A model generated the notes under the pieces. That model did no database searches. It was not told the origin of the DNA and worked only from the letters and a program-made list of their open reading frames with translations. The position numbers and the translations under genes are program-made. 64,000 bases of DNA. Origin: Phocaeicola sartorii JCM 17136 = DSM 21941. GTDB taxonomy: Bacteria > Bacteroidota > Bacteroidia > Bacteroidales > Bacteroidaceae. Below, piece after piece: positions 37,201-45,062 of this stretch (the stretch's first letter is position 1; each line of letters starts with the position of its first letter). The DNA is taken from the NCBI RefSeq assembly GCF_000614185.1, contig NZ_BAKM01000021.1:38411-102410 (forward strand), given 5' to 3'.

Positions 37201-37642
37201 TATCAATAACCTGTATGGCGAACAGAATGTATTCCGCTATCTGCCATTGAAGAATATGGTGCTTCGTCTTTTCCCCGGTGATAGTAATGAAGACGCAAAG
37301 ATGATTGCTCTGGCCGCCAAGACTTGCCATACTCCGTTGACCATTAGTTTTGAACCGGGTGATGACCGTACGGCTGCATTGTCTGCTATCGGGTGTCCTT
37401 TGAAAGAGGAGACGTTGGCCGGATTCTTGAAATCAATGAAAGATTATGAACGTATCCGTACTTGCGGAGCAGATATTCCGATGGAAATGTACGAGGAAGC
37501 AGCACGTATGGACAAGTATATTGCTACTGCCAAACCGGTGAAGGACGGGCGTGTGGAGCTGATTCATTACATCAAGGAACAAAGCATATCGTTTGAATAT
37601 CATCGTTATGGCAGTATTCTGGATATACCGCCAGTAGAATAA
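34208..37642 (+). CDS. putA: Bifunctional proline dehydrogenase / glutamate semialdehyde dehydrogenase
   Basis: A 1144-residue PutA-type enzyme that oxidises proline to glutamate with FAD and then NAD+. The N-terminal half (to about 480) is the proline dehydrogenase barrel, with MRLVKGCNLEMETV and AYLLSQRLESAEYMTFEMLE. The dehydrogenase half has SPWNFPCAIPIGG, the LTGGTDTAQ cofactor loop, general base E747 (SAETGGKNA) and nucleophile C781 (GQKCSACS). No DNA-binding ribbon-helix-helix is present at the N-terminus, so it should not self-regulate as E. coli PutA does. Its own promoter (33982) and terminator (37651) make it monocistronic. Confidence 0.95.
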   Translation: MDNRPTIAEVQEWVLKLYNTCEQTITSEERKEQHKYAVMVQRPQDKKFLVKMLDESSQIRDRKKLAERIKKLIDQYGVPEFLNKRDAFLFKMYQAFGHHFDFIAIPIIKKRLRMDTSKVILDEARPKLTDHLAARFKQKIGQNVNLLGEVVLGNGEADHRYFHYLEALEASDINYISVKISGIYAQTHALNYEESFPELVKRMTALYQKAIDFPYVDEHGVKRSKFVNLDMEEYKDAHFTLRLFKTVLSKPEFKNYSAGIVVQAYLPDAYEFQTELLEFAKARVAAGGAPIKMRLVKGCNLEMETVISSLRGWPNPVRTSKTEVDANYLHILERALLPENAKALHVGVASHNLFTIAYAYLLSQRLESAEYMTFEMLEGMADHVWRAQSQLGNHVILYAPVVKDEHFLNAVSYLVRRMDENTAPDNFLTHSFNLKPGTDTWRFLQNQFEDAYKMKDTITHIPTRTQNRLHRYTPVPPADVMKNEPDTDFDLAQNQEWVRNIFAKWKKSPTDAPEIIPLQIGTETVVCDKRHKYMDRCQDDEVCVCEMSQADTEQVKKIIDIAEKDPAGWRKTTLQERHKIMYEAANRLGEMRGDLIGCMCAVTGKTVIEGDVEVSEGVDYARFYTTSMKQFAELPDVDIAPKGTVLVISPWNFPCAIPIGGIVAGLAGGNTVILKPATVAAPVAWMFAKAFWDAGVPKEALQVIITDREALKVLTTAPAIKHIILTGGTDTAQNIARTNPATPLSAETGGKNAIILTASGDRDHAIMNVVASAFSNAGQKCSACSLLLVERSVYEDKNFQEKLKDAATSMKVGSVWNPGNMVGPMITNQNDKLLKALELEKGESWLVPPRFLDKNKYILAPTVKWGVRPGNYSFRTELFGPMLSVVCIENLQQGIELVNSLDYGLTSGLQSLDESEQKLWKNAIMAGNLYINRGITGAIVNRQPFGGMKLSAFGGGVKAGGPNYCACFLKITDKPGSTTDYKQSYAKAYEQEFAHARDINNLYGEQNVFRYLPLKNMVLRLFPGDSNEDAKMIALAAKTCHTPLTISFEPGDDRTAALSAIGCPLKEETLAGFLKSMKDYERIRTCGADIPMEMYEEAARMDKYIATAKPVKDGRVELIHYIKEQSISFEYHRYGSILDIPPVE

Positions 37643-37650
37643 TTGCTTAT

Positions 37651-37685
37651 ATTATCGGGCGGATACATTCCGTCCGATAATTTTT
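37651..37685 (+). terminator. putA terminator
   Basis: ATTATCGG (37651-37658) with CCGATAAT (37674-37681), extended by CGGA/TCCG, gives about 13 base pairs and a 5-base loop, followed by TTTT. It lies between convergent putA and the sigma-factor gene. Confidence 0.85.
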
Positions 37686-37746
37686 CTCAGCGTCTTCCTG
37701 TTTTTAGGGAGCGCTTTTTTATGCTGTAAACTAAAAGTGGAAAATA

Positions 37747-38321
37747 TTATCTCATCAACAGGGGCAAGAGTAAAGGCAGATAATCTTTTAAATCAATACG
37801 TAATTGTTTCAGAGCTTGTTGGATACGGTAGTCTATGGTTTTAGGTGATACTCCTAAATTTCTGCTATTTCTTTATAACTCATATTTTTAAAGCGATGCA
37901 TTACGAAAGCTTCTTTATAGGACTCAGGAAGTGTTTCTACTGCTTCTTGGATACGTATAGTCAGTTCTTCTATAAGATAAAAATTCGTGTCGTCTATTAG
38001 GGATTGCATCTCTTCATAGAAATAGTTTTCGGCCCGGCTTTTTACTTCTTGCTGTTTGATACGATTTATGGCACGATGATGGACAATGGAGAATAGATAG
38101 CTACTTAAAGAGGATTGGATTACGAGCATTTCCTTATTTTCCCACAGCCAAAGCATAGCGTCTTGTACGCACTCTTCCGCATCTTCTAATTCTATGAATT
38201 TATTTCCATAAGCGCATAACATGGGATAGTATTTTTTGAAAAGTACATCAAATGCTTTCTCATCCCCGTTTTTTATGGCCGACAAGAGAGGTATGTCTTC
38301 ATAGCTATACTCCATCTTCAT
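37747..38321 (-). pseudogene. ECF (RpoE-type) sigma factor of the PUL (frameshifted near its end)
   Basis: Region 2 (AFDVLFKKYYPMLCAYGNKF, then DAEECVQDAMLWLWENK) and the start of region 4 (TLPESYKEAFVMHRFKNMSY) are intact. Immediately after KEIAEI a stop appears because one T is missing at about 37857-37860. Restoring it gives LGVSPKTIDYRIQQALKQLR to a natural stop at 37747, for about 192 residues. As written, the DNA-contacting helix of region 4 is lost. It probably activates the SusCD genes once the FecR protein at 40318 releases it. In many PULs these genes are adjacent; here they are separated and on opposite strands. Confidence 0.85.
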
Positions 38322-38343
38322 TAGTTAAAGGTTGATCCGTGTG

Positions 38344-38351
38344 CAAATATA
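38344..38351 (-). promoter_or_regulatory. Promoter -7 box of the sigma-factor gene
   Basis: Minus-strand TATATTTG, 22 bases before the start codon. Confidence 0.6.
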
Positions 38352-38481
38352 ATCTTTTAAAGCTAAAAAAAACTATTGTTTTTGGGGAATCTGTTCTTTC
38401 TGCTGCTTTTTTAGAGAAAATCTTAATAAAAACAGAACTGATCGTATGAGGAAACGAAGAATCAAAATAATGAGATCAATT

Positions 38482-38540
38482 TGTAACTGGTTCGAGAAGA
38501 ATGCTTCTGTCCGAACCAGTTACAATATAGTATTTTTTTT
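38482..38540. terminator. Long hairpin downstream of the fucosidase gene
   Basis: TGTAACTGGTTCG (38482-38494) pairs perfectly with CGAACCAGTTACA (38512-38524), with AGAAG/CTTCT inside. A T8 run lies on the plus-strand side (38533-38540). It follows the fucosidase gene (minus strand) but its T-run favours plus-strand termination; it may act in both directions. Confidence 0.65.
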
Positions 38541-38571
38541 GATATATAGATGATGAAATAGAAGTGTTTGA

Positions 38572-39963
38572 TTATTCTCTAATTGTAAAACGTAATACTA
38601 TCGGTTCATTGACAAGATTCTGAGGCAAGAATACTTTTGTCCTTTCTTTGTCTTTGGTGTATTTTACTTTTTTATTTCCTTGCAGCAGAGTCATTTTGCC
38701 GATAGGAGAGTTGCCCTTCCATTCTATTGTTTCGGGAAGTTTCTCTCCTTCCGGTAAAGTATAAATGGCATATAGGGTCTTTCCGTCTTTATCTGATGTG
38801 AACCATATATTTCCACTGTGGTAAATCGGAGTCGTACGTGTGTTGTAAATGGCCTTTCCGTTTGTTTTCAACCATCGGCCTACTTCGTGCAGACGTTTTG
38901 CCACTTCGTTTTCAATGATTCCGTCCGGTGTAGGTCCTACTCCTAATAATAGGCAACCTCCTTTTGCCGTGACTTCTGCTAAAATGTTGATAACTGTTTG
39001 TGGTGATTTAAAAGGAGCGTTAGGTGTCCATCCCCAATCATTACTTAGTGTGATACAACTTTCCCAAGGATAATTAAGTTGCGTTTCAGGAATGCCACGT
39101 TCCGGTGTCTGATAATTTTCATTTTTGCCACGGATGCTGCGATCTACAGAGATAAGTCCCGGGTGTGTTTTGCGTGCTTGTGCCAGAATTCTGTCTAAAT
39201 GGATATTCTCCCCCGTAATCCAGCCTCCGTCTAACCACAAGATATCGAAACTGCCATACTCAGACATCAGTTCGTTCAATTGATTTTCGGTGTAGGTCTG
39301 GTAGTTCTGCCACCAGTCGGGATGACGTTCTTTTTTGTAATTGATTCCTCGTTGGGGAGTGGCAAAATAAGGATTCCAGAACCATTCGCAATGCCAGTCG
39401 GGCTTAGAAAAATAGCATCCTATCATGAAGCCTTTTTTTCGGAATGCATCAAATACATGATAAGCCACGTTTTTGCGTGGATTGTTTTTAAAGGCTCCAT
39501 GTGCAATGGAGAAATCTGTATATTTAGAGTCAAAGGTACAGAAACCGTCATGATGTTTAGTGGTGAAAATCATGTATTTGATTCCAGCATCCTGCATTAC
39601 ATCCGCCCATTGTTCTGGATTGAAGTGAACTGGATTTAATTGATCTTTTAGTCCGAAATACCATTTTTTATATTCATCGTATGGCATTCCGTTTTTGCGT
39701 GAGATCCAATCCACATCTTCGGAACAGATAGACCATGATTCAACAATTCCGGGTACAGAGTAGAGCCCCCAATGAAAGAGAACACCGAACTTTTGGTCTT
39801 GCCATTTTTCCAGTTTATCCAGTACTTGGCGGTCTTCAGGCCAGACATAACCGTTTTTGTCCGATTGCTGGTGTACGAAACCCTGCACTTGCTGTGAGTA
39901 AGCATAAAAACAAAATACAGTGTTGATGAGACACCATCCTAATAGTCTTTTATAGTTTTTCAT
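38572..39963 (-). CDS. Exported GH29 alpha-L-fucosidase
   Basis: A 463-residue retaining fucosidase with a signal peptide (LLGWCLINTVFCFYAYS). The GH29 core is evident: KFGVLFHWGLYSVPG, TTKHHDGFCTFDSKYTDFS and the nucleophile D245 in FDILWLDGGW. The C-terminal beta-sandwich (about 370-463) is present. It would remove terminal fucose from glycans in the periplasm or at the surface. It sits between the ECF sigma and FecR genes, transcribed away from the SusCD genes. It may belong to the same PUL but under separate control. Confidence 0.93.
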   Translation of the reverse strand: MKNYKRLLGWCLINTVFCFYAYSQQVQGFVHQQSDKNGYVWPEDRQVLDKLEKWQDQKFGVLFHWGLYSVPGIVESWSICSEDVDWISRKNGMPYDEYKKWYFGLKDQLNPVHFNPEQWADVMQDAGIKYMIFTTKHHDGFCTFDSKYTDFSIAHGAFKNNPRKNVAYHVFDAFRKKGFMIGCYFSKPDWHCEWFWNPYFATPQRGINYKKERHPDWWQNYQTYTENQLNELMSEYGSFDILWLDGGWITGENIHLDRILAQARKTHPGLISVDRSIRGKNENYQTPERGIPETQLNYPWESCITLSNDWGWTPNAPFKSPQTVINILAEVTAKGGCLLLGVGPTPDGIIENEVAKRLHEVGRWLKTNGKAIYNTRTTPIYHSGNIWFTSDKDGKTLYAIYTLPEGEKLPETIEWKGNSPIGKMTLLQGNKKVKYTKDKERTKVFLPQNLVNEPIVLRFTIRE

Positions 39964-40317
39964 ACTAAAGAATTATATGATTATTATATGAAATAAAATC
40001 TTTTCTCCGGCAAAGGTTATAATTAAAAATGAGGAAAAAAAACTTTTGAAAAAAAAGGTGCTCGGATTTAGGAATCACTTCTTTTCATTTGCCATACTAT
40101 GTATATGCCTTTGGCAAAGAAGGCAGTTCTTGATTATAGAACAGGAAAGGAGGATTGAGGAAGCTTGAACTTTTGACAATATACTATTTTTTTTGTTAAA
40201 TGGTTATGAATGAGTGATATATGGTGATATTAGAGGGGAGGATTAAAAAATAAATGTATTTTAGTTTAGGAATGTATTTTTCCCGACTGCTATATAAGTA
40301 GAAAGACCTAAAAAGAT
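39964..40317. other. Divergent intergenic region between fucosidase and FecR genes
   Basis: 354 bases, A+T-rich with several A and T runs, and no gene visible. A minus-strand TATAACCTTTG (about 40013-40023) is a loose -7-like box for the fucosidase gene. GTTCT-TGATTAT-AGAAC (about 40127-40142) is a small inverted repeat that may be regulatory. No convincing promoter for fecR could be fixed. Confidence 0.4.
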
Positions 40318-41334
40318 ATGCGTATGGATTTTAAAGAAAATAATATAGAATTGTTACTTCCCCGTTATTGCGAGGGTATCGCAACAGAAGAGGAACGTCG
40401 GCAGGTAGAAAGTTGGATTCAGGAATCTACAGAGCACCGCAGGATAGTAAGGCAAATGGAGATGCTTTATTTGGCGGCGGACACAGTGCATGTAATGAAT
40501 AAGGTAAATGCTGAAAAGGCATTAATTAAAATAAAAGGTAAAAGGATTGGTAAAAGGAAAGTAGCTTGGTGGGAGTGGGCACAGCGTGTTGCCGCAGTGC
40601 TGTTTCTCCCGCTGCTTGCTGCTTTGCTTGCCCAATATTATGTTGAAAAGGGTGATGTGGTACAGATGCTTGAGGCTAAGACTAATCCGGGGATGACCAC
40701 CTCTGTTATTTTACCCGACAGTACAGTTGTCTATTTGAATTCAGAATCATCACTGCGGTATCCATCTTCTTTTGAAGGAAGTGACTTAAGAAAGGTAGCA
40801 TTGAAAGGAGAGGCTTTTTTTGAAGTGACTAAGGATGCAGAAAAACATTTTATTGTGACTACAGCGCATCAGTCGCGGATAGAGGTGCTGGGGACAAGCT
40901 TTAATGTGGAAGCTTATGATGATATGTCGGATGTATCGACCACTTTGATTGAAGGAAAAGTGAATTTTAGTTTTCAGTCTGGTGGCCATAAGAAACAAGT
41001 AGTGCTGAAGCCAGGGCAGAAAGTAGTGTATGATTCTACAAATGGTGCGACCCACTTGTATGAAACTTCAGGGGAAACGGAAACATCATGGAAAGACGGA
41101 AAGATTATTTTCAATAATACTCCGTTAAAAGATGCTTTGCATATTTTGAGTAAACGCTATAATGTGGTTTTTACGCAGACCAATGCACATTTGGATGAGT
41201 CGTTTACAGGAACTTTCACCAGTCAACGGTTGGAGCGTATTCTGGAATATTTTAAATTGGCAGCCGATATCCGGTGGAGATATGTTGACGGAAAAGATGC
41301 ATCACAACAAAAGACGCATATTGAAATCTATTAA
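40318..41334 (+). CDS. FecR-type anti-sigma factor
   Basis: A 338-residue inner-membrane anti-sigma factor. The cytoplasmic part (1-85) includes the conserved LLLPRYCEGIATEEERRQVE and a W-rich segment. One membrane helix follows (VAAVLFLPLLAALLAQYYV, about 90-108), then the periplasmic FecR domain (TSVILPDSTVVYLNSESSLR, RKVALKGEAFFEV) and a C-terminal STN-like domain (LKDALHILSKRYNVVF). It should hold the ECF sigma factor until the SusC STN domain signals. It is directly upstream of the SusC leader. Confidence 0.92.
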   Translation: MRMDFKENNIELLLPRYCEGIATEEERRQVESWIQESTEHRRIVRQMEMLYLAADTVHVMNKVNAEKALIKIKGKRIGKRKVAWWEWAQRVAAVLFLPLLAALLAQYYVEKGDVVQMLEAKTNPGMTTSVILPDSTVVYLNSESSLRYPSSFEGSDLRKVALKGEAFFEVTKDAEKHFIVTTAHQSRIEVLGTSFNVEAYDDMSDVSTTLIEGKVNFSFQSGGHKKQVVLKPGQKVVYDSTNGATHLYETSGETETSWKDGKIIFNNTPLKDALHILSKRYNVVFTQTNAHLDESFTGTFTSQRLERILEYFKLAADIRWRYVDGKDASQQKTHIEIY

Positions 41335-41335
41335 T

Positions 41336-41461
41336 AACCTTAAATTGAATTAATATGAAAGAATTGTCACCTTAAAAACAAAAAAAACATACGGGAAAAT
41401 ATTGGCGTATCTCCCCGTATGGAAAATCGGTCTTTAATTAAAGCTTGTTTGGCGACAAGCT
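41336..41461 (+). promoter_or_regulatory. SusC leader with short ORF and hairpins
   Basis: AACCTTAAAT (41336-41345) precedes a tiny ORF MKELSP (41355-41375). CATACGGG (41388-41395) pairs with CCCGTATG (41414-41421), and AGCTTGT (41442-41448) with ACAAGCT (41455-41461). SusC transcripts in Bacteroides often have long structured leaders subject to post-transcriptional control; that this one is regulatory is inferred from its structures. Confidence 0.5.
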
Positions 41462-41501
41462 GAAATCAACTAATTTTTAATCTTTAAGTCATTACAAAAG
41501 T

Positions 41502-44500
41502 ATGAAAAATAATTGTAGTATCCAATTTTCGAGGATACCAAATTCCTTATGGCTTGCCTCGAAAAAAATTCCACGAACTATGAAGCTATTTGCTCTTTTC
41601 TTTGTCTGCTCCTTAGGACTGGCCTATGCATCCGATTCGTATGCACAGACTGCAATTGTCAATGTAGAGGCGCAGAATCAGACGGTTGGAGAAGTTTTGA
41701 AGGAAATTGAAAATCAATCTGAATTTGGATTCTTCTTTAGTAATAAACATATTGATCTGAACCGCCGTGTTTCGGTTATTTCTCACAATAGTGATATTTT
41801 TAAAGTGCTGGAGAAAGTATTTGAAGGTACGAATGTGAAATATTCTGTTTTGGATAAGAAGATTGTTTTGACCACACAGGCTGAAAATGTACAGGCTGCG
41901 CAGCAGGCTACTTTTAAGGTAAATGGAAAAGTAGTGGATGAAAATGGAGAGGAAGTCATTGGAGCCGCTGTGTTGGAAAAAGGAACAACTAATGGTACTG
42001 TTACTGATATGGATGGAAACTTTGAATTGAAAGTTTCCGGCAAGGAGGTTACTCTCGAAGTGTCTTATATCGGTTATAGTAAAGCCATAGTAAAAGCAAA
42101 AGCAGGTACTATTACAAAAGTTGTATTGAAAGAAGATACGGAAGTACTGGATGAAGTAGTTGTCGTAGCTTATGGCACGCAGAAGAAATCAAATTTGACT
42201 GGTTCGGTAGATGTGGTCAGCTCTAAAGAAATGGAAAATCGTCCAGTGACTAGTGCAAGTTCCATGTTGCAAGGTAAGGCTAGCAGTATTACATTCAGCA
42301 CTCCCGACGGTGGTAATGCTCCGGGATCTGCACCTACTCTCCAAATTCGTGGTCAGGCTGCTTTGAGCGAAGCTACTCCTCCTTTGGTGGTTATTGATGG
42401 TATTCCTTCAGATATGGGAGCTTTTAATGCATTGAATCCCAACGAAATTGAAAGTATTTCCGTTTTGAAAGATGCTGCTGCTTCTGCCGTTTACGGTGCT
42501 CGTGCGCCCTATGGAGTGTTGCTTGTCACGACTAAGATGGGAGGACGGAATGAAAAGGCTGTCGTAAGCTATTCAGGTAACTATGGTATTGTTAATCCAA
42601 TCAATATGCCCAAGACACTCGATTCATATACATTCGGTTTGATGAGAAACCAGTCGTATATCAATGCACGCTCACAGGCTCCGTTTACAGATGAAGATTT
42701 AGATATCATCAGAGATAATATCCAGAATCCGGGTAAGTACTCTTTGGCTGACTTGGTGTCTGATTCTGGTAATATGTGGGGAAAATCGTTGGTCAACAGC
42801 GACTGGATGGATATTATGTTGAAATCTTCTTTCCGTCATCAACATGATCTCTCTTTAAAAGGAGGTAGTGAAAAGTCTTCTTATTCAGTATCTGTAGGTT
42901 ATGTATATCAACCGGGTATTTTGAATTTTGTGGAAGATATGGATAATTATAGTCGTTTTAATATCAATGCCGCTATTGAATCAGATGTTACCAGCTGGTT
43001 GAAAGTGACCTACCGTAATCGTTATTCGTTTGCCGTAACGAAAGAACCGGTTAGTGAATATGCCGGTGGACGCCAGCGAATGTTTGATTATGCGTTTGGT
43101 GCTTGGCCTACCTCTCCGCTTCAATATCCTGACGGAAGCTATGCAGGAATTATTGCGACTAGTATGAATGGTGGTATGAAAAAGAATATGGGGCATCGTC
43201 TTGATAATATTTTGGCTTTCGATTTTAAACTGGCTGAAGGATGGATTGCACACGTAGACGGAACGTGGCGTATGAACTTCAGTGACAACCAAACTTTGCG
43301 TATGCCGGTATATGGAACATTCCCTTCGGGCGATGAATATTTGATTAACGGTACTGAATCTTCTATAAACAAATCTACTGCTTCTAACCAATATTGGACG
43401 ATACAGGGATATACTGCTTACCAACTGCAACTTAAGCGTCATTCATTCCGTATTCAGTTGGGTGCGCAGGCCGAGGAGAATACCTACAGAAAGCTGTCTG
43501 GTACAGCCAGAGATCTCTTTGTCTATGATATGGAGTCTGCGCACATTGCCCAAGGTAACCGTACATTTGATGATTCTATAAATGATTGGGCTACCGCAGG
43601 TTTCTTCGGACGTTTTAACTATAACTGGGCAGAACGCTATTTTGTGGAAGTGAATGGCCGTTACGATGGATCCGGACGTTACTCTAGAGGAAACAGATGG
43701 GGCTTCTTCCCCTCAGTATTCGGCGCATGGAACATGAGTAACGAACCGTTTTGGGAAAAACTGAGAGATGTAGTGAACTATGCTCGTGTGAAAGCCTCAT
43801 ACGGAACACTGGGTAATCAAGGTAATTCCGCAGGATATTTGCATATACCTACCATGGAAACAGCAGCTCAAGGTCCATGGATTATTAATGGTAAACGTCC
43901 CACTTATGTAAAAACTCCAGGTTTGTTGAATAAGGTGCGTACTTGGGAGAAGATCACGACATTGGATTTGGGCTTGGAAGCTAGATTCTTGAACAATCAA
44001 CTTTCTATGGAATTGGGTTACTTTAATCGTCGTTCTTGGGATATTATCGGTCCTCCGACTCCGTTGCCTGCTGTATTGGGTGCTAGTGCCCCGTCTGTAA
44101 ATAATGCCGAACTGGTAACTAAAGGATTTGAAGCACAGTTTAGTTGGAGAGATAAGATCACTTCAAGACTGGATTATAGTGTCGGTTTGAACTTGGCAGA
44201 TGCCACCACAGAAGTAACTAAATATAATGCAACTTCTAAATCATTGGATTCCAAAAAATGGTATGCCGGAAAGAAATTCGGTGATATTTGGGGGTATGAA
44301 GTAGAAGGACTACTGACGAAAGATGATTTTGACGCTGATGGCAAACTGTTAATTGACCAAAGCAAAATTCATGCCAATTGGTATCCCGGTGATATCAAAT
44401 ACAAGGATTTAGATGGCGATGGAAAAATTACTCCGGGTAACTCAACGGCTGATGAGCCGGGTGACCGCAGAATCATTGGTAACTCTACTCCGCGTTTCAG

Positions 44501-45041
44501 ATATGGTATTAATTTGGCTTTGGGATATGAATTTGAAAAAGCCGGTCGATTGGATTTGAGTATGTTTTTCCAAGGTGTGGCCAAGCGTGATGTGTTTATG
44601 AGCGGATCTTTCTTCTTTTTCGGGACAGGTGGTAATGATACTGGTTCTTCTGCTGTTTCAATCTATGATAATAAATGGCATAAGGACTTTTATAGAGACG
44701 AAACCTGTGCTCCTCGTTTGTTGGAATTGATGGGGGAAAATAAAAATGCTTTCTTCCCGCGTCCTTATGAGACAAAGGAAGGAAATAAGAACTTCCAAAC
44801 AAATACCAGATATCTGATGAACGGTGCTTATCTTCGTATGAAGAACTTGCAATTGTCTTATACATTGCCCAAACAGTGGGTTCATAAAGTGGGAATGAGC
44901 AGTTGTCGTGTTTATTTCTCTGGAGAAAACTTGTTTGTTCTTTCCGGCCTGCCTTCCTATATTGACCCGGAATCGGTGAACAATGGAAGAATGTATCCGC
45001 AACAGGCTGTTTATTCATTTGGTGCTAATATTAGTTTTTGA
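41502..45041 (+). CDS. SusC/RagA-type TonB-dependent outer-membrane transporter with STN domain
   Basis: A 1179-residue transporter. Long signal region (cleavage after YAQ at about 49), STN signalling domain (about 50-125, VGEVLKEIENQSEFGFFFSN), carboxypeptidase-regulatory-like domain (about 132-215, VNGKVVDENGEEVIGAAVLE), the linker DEVVVVAYGTQKKSNLTGSV, a plug and a 22-strand barrel ending SFGANISF. It imports oligosaccharides with SusD. The STN domain indicates trans-envelope signalling to the FecR protein just upstream. The next gene begins 21 bases later. Confidence 0.95.
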   Translation: MKNNCSIQFSRIPNSLWLASKKIPRTMKLFALFFVCSLGLAYASDSYAQTAIVNVEAQNQTVGEVLKEIENQSEFGFFFSNKHIDLNRRVSVISHNSDIFKVLEKVFEGTNVKYSVLDKKIVLTTQAENVQAAQQATFKVNGKVVDENGEEVIGAAVLEKGTTNGTVTDMDGNFELKVSGKEVTLEVSYIGYSKAIVKAKAGTITKVVLKEDTEVLDEVVVVAYGTQKKSNLTGSVDVVSSKEMENRPVTSASSMLQGKASSITFSTPDGGNAPGSAPTLQIRGQAALSEATPPLVVIDGIPSDMGAFNALNPNEIESISVLKDAAASAVYGARAPYGVLLVTTKMGGRNEKAVVSYSGNYGIVNPINMPKTLDSYTFGLMRNQSYINARSQAPFTDEDLDIIRDNIQNPGKYSLADLVSDSGNMWGKSLVNSDWMDIMLKSSFRHQHDLSLKGGSEKSSYSVSVGYVYQPGILNFVEDMDNYSRFNINAAIESDVTSWLKVTYRNRYSFAVTKEPVSEYAGGRQRMFDYAFGAWPTSPLQYPDGSYAGIIATSMNGGMKKNMGHRLDNILAFDFKLAEGWIAHVDGTWRMNFSDNQTLRMPVYGTFPSGDEYLINGTESSINKSTASNQYWTIQGYTAYQLQLKRHSFRIQLGAQAEENTYRKLSGTARDLFVYDMESAHIAQGNRTFDDSINDWATAGFFGRFNYNWAERYFVEVNGRYDGSGRYSRGNRWGFFPSVFGAWNMSNEPFWEKLRDVVNYARVKASYGTLGNQGNSAGYLHIPTMETAAQGPWIINGKRPTYVKTPGLLNKVRTWEKITTLDLGLEARFLNNQLSMELGYFNRRSWDIIGPPTPLPAVLGASAPSVNNAELVTKGFEAQFSWRDKITSRLDYSVGLNLADATTEVTKYNATSKSLDSKKWYAGKKFGDIWGYEVEGLLTKDDFDADGKLLIDQSKIHANWYPGDIKYKDLDGDGKITPGNSTADEPGDRRIIGNSTPRFRYGINLALGYEFEKAGRLDLSMFFQGVAKRDVFMSGSFFFFGTGGNDTGSSAVSIYDNKWHKDFYRDETCAPRLLELMGENKNAFFPRPYETKEGNKNFQTNTRYLMNGAYLRMKNLQLSYTLPKQWVHKVGMSSCRVYFSGENLFVLSGLPSYIDPESVNNGRMYPQQAVYSFGANISF

Positions 45042-45062
45042 TAATTGTAAAAATATTGAAAT

